From the NCBI GenBank assembly GCA_963664675.2, contig CAXXLB010000009.1, positions 310,001 through 374,000 of the forward strand: 64,000 nt of DNA, given 5' to 3'. Below the pieces are notes generated by a model. It was given only the letters and a program-made list of their open reading frames with translations, searched no databases and was not told the origin of the DNA. A program made the translations under genes and the position numbers. Shown piece after piece: positions 58,882 to 64,000 of the stretch; positions within the stretch are counted from its first letter, which is position 1; each line of letters begins with the position of its first letter. This DNA is from JASGMR01 sp963664675. GTDB lineage: Bacteria > Thermotogota > Thermotogae > Petrotogales > Kosmotogaceae.

Positions 58882-59907
58882 TTACGTACGTTTCTGTGAA
58901 TTCTTCCAGTGATTTTTCAGCATCCGCAAGGCTTTAAACGTGATCCACTTACTCTGATTACCTTTTTTCCCCATAGGAATGAGCAGTTTATCACTATTGA
59001 AAGTATTTTCTGTTTTCCATCTTCCCATATCGTCCTGTTTTTCAAGCACAACATTTATGGCCTCATCCATACGGCTGTCACTTATGCCGAGCCCGGTCAG
59101 AATACCCAGTATTTCCAGTATATCCGTCTGATACATCAAGGGAAAACTGAATTTAAGCCAGCCGGGTCTGGAAATTTTACTCAAATCATGGCTGTGTTTA
59201 TAAATATGATGAATAAGCAAAAATTCAACGGCTCTTTGTATCGTATCATTTATACTGTCTGTTCTTTTTTCCTCCGGTATCCGGCTCAATCCTTTGAGAG
59301 TCTTGACCACGCCCATAAAGCAGGTATGTTTTCCCCAGCACGTTTCATACCGGTTGTAAGGAGGAAGCTGCGGGGTTTCCTCAACACCGTCATTGAAGCG
59401 CATGTACCGGGTGATCCAATCGATGCCCTTTTGCAATCTCGGATCATCGATATAACCGAAGTGTATCAAACTCCACACCATATTTCCTGTGAGACATGGG
59501 ATGACCTCAGTTATTCTTCCACACCCTTTTCTTATCGCCGTATGCATTGAAAAACCACCATCTTCGTTTTCCTGTGAATTTCCGAGCAAATATTCACATT
59601 GCTTTTGTATCTGTGGACTTATACTGGCTCCCAACTCGGCAAGTGTTATCAGTTGCCACACAAGCCCCTTATATTTTGCAGTATAGAACCTGGGATAAGT
59701 TTGAAGATATGCCGGTTCACGTTGCATTTGAAGGATAACGGGTACGATACCGGACTGCATAATTAAATCTTTTGCCTGTCGCACTTTCGGATCATTTTCC
59801 TGTCTGTCTAAAATATCTTTTAATGTAAAATATCGTACGGAAGTATTTTCTTCTTCCAGCAACCAATTGATAGAATCAGCTTTAAGTAGTGTTTTCCACT
59901 CATTCAC
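58882..59907 (-). CDS. Prenyltransferase/squalene-oxidase-repeat-like helical toroid protein
   Basis: A 341-residue soluble protein. Repeated helix-turn elements with Q-W or G-W-like ends (EDGGFSMHTAIRKGCGRITEVIPCLTGNMVWSL, RLQKGIDWITRYMRFNDGVEE, DDMGRWKTENTF) fit the alpha/alpha-toroid fold of terpene cyclases and related proteins, in which clostridial homologs are sometimes mislabelled NifH-like. The cyclase DxDD motif is not seen, so catalysis of that type is doubtful. It sits between two repeat blocks with no operon partner, as if brought in as a single cargo gene. Confidence 0.6.
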   Translation of the reverse strand: MNEWKTLLKADSINWLLEEENTSVRYFTLKDILDRQENDPKVRQAKDLIMQSGIVPVILQMQREPAYLQTYPRFYTAKYKGLVWQLITLAELGASISPQIQKQCEYLLGNSQENEDGGFSMHTAIRKGCGRITEVIPCLTGNMVWSLIHFGYIDDPRLQKGIDWITRYMRFNDGVEETPQLPPYNRYETCWGKHTCFMGVVKTLKGLSRIPEEKRTDSINDTIQRAVEFLLIHHIYKHSHDLSKISRPGWLKFSFPLMYQTDILEILGILTGLGISDSRMDEAINVVLEKQDDMGRWKTENTFNSDKLLIPMGKKGNQSKWITFKALRMLKNHWKNSQKRT

Positions 59908-60403
59908 TTTTACTCCTCCTTTGAATAACGGACATAAAATGAAATTGTTGTAACCGTCTATAAACAGGAAAAAGTGAATTAATTATACCATTCGGCCATT
60001 TGAAAAATAATAACGGTTTCACTGTTAAACTATGGCTGAGCGATAGCTGAACAATTGACTAACAATAGTTGAACAATTGAAAAACGATGGGGAAACAATG
60101 GTTGAGCGATAGCTGAGCAATGGCTAATCGATGGCTGAACAATAGTCTAACAGTAGCTTAGCAATGGCCCAGCGGTTGCGAAATGATGGTCGAACAATGG
60201 CTGAGCGATTGAGAAGCGATGGCAAAGCAGTTGGGAAGCGATAGGAAGAAGATAATAGATAAGTAGAGAACAGATAATAAGATAAGGACACAGTTTCAGC
60301 AATTCAGCTTTTTTGCTCTTGAGCTTTTTCAGACTGTTGCCAATTATCCGTTTCCTGTTCTCAATCCGGATTAGTTCTATTATTTGGGGGCAGTCCTATT
60401 TCA
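59908..60403. other. Gene-free region carrying the long 11-bp array
   Basis: About 100 AT-rich bases serve as leader for the toroid gene (minus strand). The 11-bp array (60033-60241) is followed by a purine-rich continuation (60242-60290) and a segment (60295-60365) similar to the right flank of the shorter elements. Insertion sequence IS-B then begins. Confidence 0.7.
60033..60241. repeat. Long 11-bp-unit array, 19 units in register
   Basis: Nineteen consecutive 11-base units, e.g. TGGCTGAGCGA, TAGCTGAACAA, TAGTTGAACAA, TGGTTGAGCGA, TGGCTGAACAA, TGGCAAAGCAG, with no insertion or deletion. T at position 1, G at 3, A at 7 and A at 11 are the most constant. The units beyond 60242 become purine-rich (TAGGAAGAAGA, TAATAGATAAG, TAGAGAACAGA) but keep the register for at least 33 more bases. 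Confidence 0.92.
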
Positions 60404-60470
60404 CCCCAAAAAAGAATAGGACAAAGAAACTAGTAATAGTAAAATAAAATAAAGGATAAGAGGTGAAAGA

Positions 60471-60821
60471 ATGAAGAGAAAGAAAAAAGAATACTCTAAG
60501 GAATTAAAAATAAAAGTAATAAAAGAGTACAGAGAGACAGAAATGACATTAGAAGGACTCTCAAATAAGTATGCAGTACCCTCAACAACAATATCAGGCT
60601 GGGTAGGAAGATACAGGATAAATGGAGAAGATGAAATAATAAGGGTATTAGGAGACAAAAGGACAAAGAAAGAAAAGATACCACCGGTATTATACAAAGA
60701 ATATGGATTAGAAAAGAAAAAGGAAATGGAAAAAGAAGAACTAATAGATGAATTAGGAACATTAATGATGGAAAATCAAATATTGAAAGAGATATTAAAA
60801 AAAACAGAAAAGGAAGAATGA
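60471..60821 (+). CDS. IS3-family transposase OrfA (helix-turn-helix)
   Basis: The protein has 116 residues: KEYSKELKIKVIKEYRETEMTLEGLSNKYAVPSTTISGWVGRYRINGE is the helix-turn-helix, and LIDELGTLMMENQILKEILKKTEKEE the leucine-zipper-like tail. GAGGTGAAAG precedes the ATG. The ATG of OrfB overlaps the stop as ATGA, so this element may use translational coupling instead of, or as well as, frameshifting. Confidence 0.9.
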   Translation: MKRKKKEYSKELKIKVIKEYRETEMTLEGLSNKYAVPSTTISGWVGRYRINGEDEIIRVLGDKRTKKEKIPPVLYKEYGLEKKKEMEKEELIDELGTLMMENQILKEILKKTEKEE

Positions 60822-61762
60822 ATAAAAGAGGCAAATACCTATTAGCAAAAGAATTGAAAGAAAAAGGATATCCATTCAAAAGAATAATAGAGATGTTGGA
60901 AATAAAGAAAAGCACATATTATTATCATTTCAAAGAAAAGAATCAAGCAAAGGAATATAAGAAAAGAGGCAGAAAGAAAAGCGAATTTGTGAATACAATG
61001 AATGGGAAGATAAGGAATGAAGAGTTAAAGGAACTAATACTGGAAAAGTGTAAGAATGAAGATGCAATGAACCCAGAGTACTATATAAAAACAATGGGCT
61101 CAAAGAAGATGAAAAGCTATCTGTATTACAAATATGGAATATATATTGGACACAACAGGTTACATGGATTTAGAAAGGAATTAGGACTGGTAAGAAAATA
61201 TGAAAACAGGACAAAACACCCAGTCAAAAGGGCACAGAATAGAACAATAACAAAGCAGAATCAATTATGGGAAGCAGATATAAAGTTCTTTAATGCAGGT
61301 AGAGATGGAATAGTACCACTGTTAGATATAATAGACGTCTATGACAGGAACATAGTAGCAACACACATAGGAAAGAGATGTACACATGAGGATTTCCTGG
61401 AACTAATAGAAATAGCGATAAAAGCAAGAGGAGAAAAACCAGAGGTGATAAGAACAGATAACGGATCACAATTCAAAGCAAATAAAACAAGAGAAAAAAT
61501 GGAAGAATTAGGAATAATCCATGAATTTGGATACAAACATAATCCTGATTCCCAGGCATTTATTGAATCTCAGCATGCGAATCTGGAAAGAGAATTTGTT
61601 GCTTTAAATAAATTTAAGAGTGTAAAAGACTTGTATTTAAAGTATCTAGTATATATGGATTATTATCACAACTTAAGACCACATTCATCTTTGGGTTATA
61701 AAACTCCCAAACAATTTAATGCAATTCAGAGCTTTGGCAAGGAAGTTTTAGTAAAACGTTGA
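60818..61762 (+). CDS. IS3-family transposase OrfB (DDE integrase)
   Basis: The protein has 314 residues with the HTH_21-like MLEIKKSTYYYHFKEK, then the integrase core LWEADIKFFNAGRDGIVPLLDIIDVYDRNIV (first Asp), IRTDNGSQFKANKTREKMEELGIIHEFG (second Asp) and PDSQAFIESQHANLEREFVAL (Glu), ending HNLRPHSSLGYKTPKQFN. It appears intact. It differs clearly from the IS-A OrfB, so the two elements are separate arrivals. Confidence 0.92.
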   Translation: MNKRGKYLLAKELKEKGYPFKRIIEMLEIKKSTYYYHFKEKNQAKEYKKRGRKKSEFVNTMNGKIRNEELKELILEKCKNEDAMNPEYYIKTMGSKKMKSYLYYKYGIYIGHNRLHGFRKELGLVRKYENRTKHPVKRAQNRTITKQNQLWEADIKFFNAGRDGIVPLLDIIDVYDRNIVATHIGKRCTHEDFLELIEIAIKARGEKPEVIRTDNGSQFKANKTREKMEELGIIHEFGYKHNPDSQAFIESQHANLEREFVALNKFKSVKDLYLKYLVYMDYYHNLRPHSSLGYKTPKQFNAIQSFGKEVLVKR

Positions 61763-61835
61763 TACGAGTTATTTTTGTCCAATATTTTGGGGTCCGTCCG
61801 CACCATTGTTTTCCTGTTCTCTATTTGCCAATTCT

Positions 61836-62423
61836 CTATTTTCTAAACCTCTTTTCAAAGGGGTTTTCCAGTTCATACGACGGATGATACAAACCTGTCG
61901 GCTCGTAAAAGTTATCACCGATGTACTTAAAGCCCAGCCTGGATAAGAGTTTTCGTGATGCATCATTTTGCGGGTGATGTCCCGCATAGATTTTCCTGAC
62001 ATTCAATTTTGCAAAAGCGTAATCAAATACGGCCTTTATGGCCTCGGAAGCATATCCTTTACCCCAGTACTTTTTTCTCATGTGAACACCTATCTCGTAT
62101 GTATCGATTTCCGTTTTGAAAGGGCGCAATCCACAACAGCCGATCAACTCGCCGGTTTCCCGTTCAAAAAATGGCCAGTATTGAACACCGCAGTCATGTC
62201 CGTTTTTCACTTCCAGTGCCAGCCGCTCGGAAATTTCCCGATCCGAGAATTTTCCCGCCGAGCAGATATACTTTGTAACATCTTCTTCTCCCCAGAGCTG
62301 TTTTGCCAGTGCAAAATCTTCATCTGTCCAATGTGAAAAACTGATGCGTTCCGTTTCAATAAAAAATTCTTTCAATGTTTTATCCTTCCCGTCCAATGAT
62401 TTCTGTTCTGATTTTGCGTACAT
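61836..62423 (-). CDS. GNAT family N-acetyltransferase (RimJ/RimL type)
   Basis: The protein has 195 residues with the RimL-type opening TERISFSHWTDEDFALAKQLWGEEDVTKYIC and ERETGELIGCCGLRPFKTEIDTYEIGVHMRKKYWGKGYASEAIKAVFDYAF (acetyl-CoA loop R-K-K-Y-W-G-K-G-Y-A). It ends with AGHHPQNDASRKLLSRLGFKYIGDNF. The family acetylates N-termini of ribosomal proteins or small molecules. Its last codons run into the pyrimidine-repeat sequence left of the stop, suggesting the repeats inserted right at the gene end. Confidence 0.88.
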   Translation of the reverse strand: MYAKSEQKSLDGKDKTLKEFFIETERISFSHWTDEDFALAKQLWGEEDVTKYICSAGKFSDREISERLALEVKNGHDCGVQYWPFFERETGELIGCCGLRPFKTEIDTYEIGVHMRKKYWGKGYASEAIKAVFDYAFAKLNVRKIYAGHHPQNDASRKLLSRLGFKYIGDNFYEPTGLYHPSYELENPFEKRFRK

Positions 62424-62644
62424 TCATTATTGCTTCCTTTTCATTAAAGTTATATCACATCCGTTCATGCAAGTCTAATAAAGCAGTAATTAAACCGAAA
62501 GCGATGTTCTGTGAATAGTGATATGATAGCCACGATGAGATCGAAAATTAACTCAAGGTTAAATTGTATCTCAGCAAAAGTTAACTGACGTTATCTGGAG
62601 AAATATTTCCAGTACCTTATAATCTGAATATAGGGGGGATGGAT

Positions 62645-63721
62645 ATGCAGACAATTAAAACAGGGGAGATTGTCCGAACACTGAGAAAGAATAAAAATAT
62701 TACGCAGGAGCAATTAGCAGAAATATTGGGAATTTCTTCAGCGGCAATCAGTAAGTGGGAATGTGGAATAACATATCCTGATATTAAATTGTTACCCATA
62801 CTGGCACGGTATTTTCATGTTTCAATTGATTTTTTGATGGGTTTTTCAAACACGATCAGTCAGGATGAACGGGAAAAAATCTATAACGAAGTGTCTTCCG
62901 CGTTTCAATCATTCCCTTTTATCGAGGCCGTCGGGATCTGGGAATATTACATCCGCCAATATCCTGTGGATTATGATATGAAATATAATCTCGCAAATAT
63001 TTTTCTGCTTCAGTTGCATAGGGCATCATCAACTGAAGAAGATACGATTTCTTTTACAACCAGACTCATCGATGTTTATAAACAGTGCACAGCGAGTGAT
63101 AATTTGAAGATAAAACAAGGTTCTTATTATCAAACAGGAAATCTGTATATAGCGCTTCAGGACTACGAATCGGCTCAAAAAGCACTTGCCCGAATCCCTG
63201 TTCAGAAAGCGAGCCCACAACTGCTGCTGAATATGATACTTGTCAATAAAGGTGAGTATTCTAAAGCAATCAAGAACATTCAAAAGAGTATATTACGGGC
63301 TGTAAATGAAATAATTGGCGAACTGGGACATCTGATTAACGTGCAACAAAAAAAGAATAATCCTGATACCGCTTTAAATCTCCATTATGTACAACGGAAA
63401 CTTTTAGATCTCTTTGAGTTAACTCCATTGACGGGAAAAGGGGTTATTCTGCAAATCGCCTTGTTGTTGAGTGCTATGGGAAAATATGATGACAGTTTAC
63501 TCGAACTGGAAAATCTGACGGAATTGCTGGAACAATATTCTACCCGAAAGGTTATCAGTGATATACCTTTCTTCTCTGAAATTGAAACAAACACTTCATT
63601 ATCGTTTCAGGGCGGAATGAATGCAGCCTGTAAAATGATGCTCGATAATATATTCAGCCAGATAAAAGATAGTGAAAGATCGCAAAAAATCAAACGACGA
63701 TTATACCCATTTTTTGAATAG
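62645..63721 (+). CDS. XRE-family regulator with helical repeat C-terminus
   Basis: About 358 residues from ATG 62645, with GGGGGG at 62632-62637; ATG 62639 abuts that site. Residues 5-65 form the XRE helix-turn-helix (GEIVRTLRKNKNITQEQLAEILGISSAAISKWECGITYPDIKLLPILARYFHVSIDFLMG). The remaining 290 residues are helical with TPR-like pairs (YESAQKALARIPVQKASPQLLLNMILVNKGEYSKAIKNI, LLLSAMGKYDDSLLELENLTELL). Such regulators are common beside ABC transporters in Clostridia, and an ABC ATPase gene begins 130 bases downstream. Confidence 0.88.
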   Translation: MQTIKTGEIVRTLRKNKNITQEQLAEILGISSAAISKWECGITYPDIKLLPILARYFHVSIDFLMGFSNTISQDEREKIYNEVSSAFQSFPFIEAVGIWEYYIRQYPVDYDMKYNLANIFLLQLHRASSTEEDTISFTTRLIDVYKQCTASDNLKIKQGSYYQTGNLYIALQDYESAQKALARIPVQKASPQLLLNMILVNKGEYSKAIKNIQKSILRAVNEIIGELGHLINVQQKKNNPDTALNLHYVQRKLLDLFELTPLTGKGVILQIALLLSAMGKYDDSLLELENLTELLEQYSTRKVISDIPFFSEIETNTSLSFQGGMNAACKMMLDNIFSQIKDSERSQKIKRRLYPFFE

Positions 63722-63850
63722 CAAAATCTAAGAAAATGTTTATATTTAATATCATACTCATTCATATCACAGCTCAATCATTGTCTTCTATTATTCTCAA
63801 AAAAGAAGAAGAAAATTATCCCGATCAATCGATGAACAGGAGAATAAGAC

Positions 63851-64000
63851 ATGTATTTCGAATTTAATGATATTTCTTACGCTTATGGAGACATTCGTGC
63901 CCTAGACAGAGTCACTTTTGGTGGCGACAGGGGGCAGGTTATAGGATTAATCGGAGAAAACGGGGCCGGTAAATCCACCGCCATAAAAAATATCATCAGA
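63851..64000 (+). CDS. ABC transporter ATP-binding protein (3' truncated by window)
   Basis: The first 50 residues of an ATPase: FEFNDISYAYGDIRALDRVTF, then the Walker A QVIGLIGENGAGKSTAIKNII. The gene continues past the edge. It lies downstream of the XRE regulator, which likely controls it. The transported substrate cannot be judged from this part. Confidence 0.9.
   Translation, partial: MYFEFNDISYAYGDIRALDRVTFGGDRGQVIGLIGENGAGKSTAIKNIIR

Larger units (their letters stand above)
60404..61792 (+). mobile_element. IS3-family insertion sequence (IS-B)
   Basis: Imperfect inverted ends CCCCAAAAAAG...GGACAAA (60404-60425) and TTTGTCC...TTTTGGGG (61774-61792) surround two overlapping transposase genes. 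Exact tips are uncertain by about 10 bases. Repeat-family sequence lies on both sides (60295-60365 and 61810-61845), so the element seems to have inserted into one of the 11-bp elements. Confidence 0.75.

Noticed and set aside
58305..58937. Several plus-strand frames rich in Phe, Ser and Cys
   Set aside because: They are translations of the CTGTTCTCTAT-type repeats and conflict with the terminator at 58320.
60033..60241. CRISPR array
   Set aside because: Units are 11 bases, contiguous and degenerate with no spacers, and no cas genes are present.
60496..60915. 139-residue minus-strand frame over IS-B
   Set aside because: Antisense shadow of two transposase genes, leucine/phenylalanine-rich low-complexity product with no start context.
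61769..62002. 77-residue minus-strand frame with NRELANREQEN-like end
   Set aside because: It overlaps the GNAT gene in another frame, and its tail is the translated pyrimidine repeat.
1..64000. tRNA, rRNA or riboswitch genes
   Set aside because: I looked in the larger intergenic regions and saw no convincing cloverleaf, rRNA or known riboswitch core; a covariance-model scan would be needed to exclude small RNAs.

Overview
The window is an AT-rich bacterial chromosome segment with tightly packed operons, ATGA or TAATG gene overlaps, strong GGAGG ribosome binding sites, and TTG or GTG starts as well as ATG. Gene content suggests an anaerobic fermenter: indolepyruvate and 2-ketoisovalerate ferredoxin oxidoreductases, phosphotransbutyrylase with butyrate kinases, a split transketolase, and small clostridial-type ferredoxins. 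The style of the exported solute-binding proteins and the pairing of a class V aminotransferase with SerA point to Thermotogota, perhaps Petrotogales. This is an inference; no rRNA or tRNA gene is present to test it.

Positions 1-11,139 hold core metabolism. On the minus strand are purB-purA, an M23-like secreted protein and a small cysteine-rich redox protein. On the plus strand are an acyl-ACP thioesterase that appears to start at AUA, iorAB, a two-subunit transketolase and malic enzyme, followed by a bidirectional terminator shared with a DJ-1/PfpI protein. Positions 11,628-21,346 form one long carbohydrate operon: DhnA-type aldolase, SorC regulator, zinc dehydrogenase, sugar ABC transporter, TIM-barrel isomerase, AcoX-like ATP-NAD-kinase-fold protein, ADP-ribosylglycohydrolase and an MFS carrier. 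It has a promoter and a perfect 16-bp palindrome in its leader. Positions 22,881-30,498 form a minus-strand operon that can carry branched-chain amino acids through transamination, oxidative decarboxylation to acyl-CoA, acyl-phosphate and then acid plus ATP. It includes two butyrate kinases and a conserved P-loop protein.

Positions 30,592-45,530 hold an ArsB/NhaD carrier, serine biosynthesis genes, a ferredoxin, hydrolases, MFS and MscS membrane proteins, an exported MsrA and a one-cysteine peroxiredoxin. They end with an MMPL/RND exporter whose promoter region is bracketed by two palindromic operators, followed by an apparently frameshifted LolA-like gene.

Positions 45,600-64,000 look accessory. 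They hold a PhaR-N/NTF2-like fusion, two IS3-family insertion sequences, an AbiE type IV toxin-antitoxin pair, and a GntR-BtpA-BtpA-PfkB-BMP/ABC catabolic cluster. They also hold a helical-toroid protein, a GNAT enzyme, an XRE regulator and the start of an ABC ATPase. Threaded through this part is an unusual family of non-coding elements built from degenerate 11-bp units. Two copies share identical 42-bp and 47-bp flanks and differ by exactly 44 bp, which is four units. A third array runs for at least 19 units in strict 11-bp register. This element family is the best candidate in the window for something undescribed.
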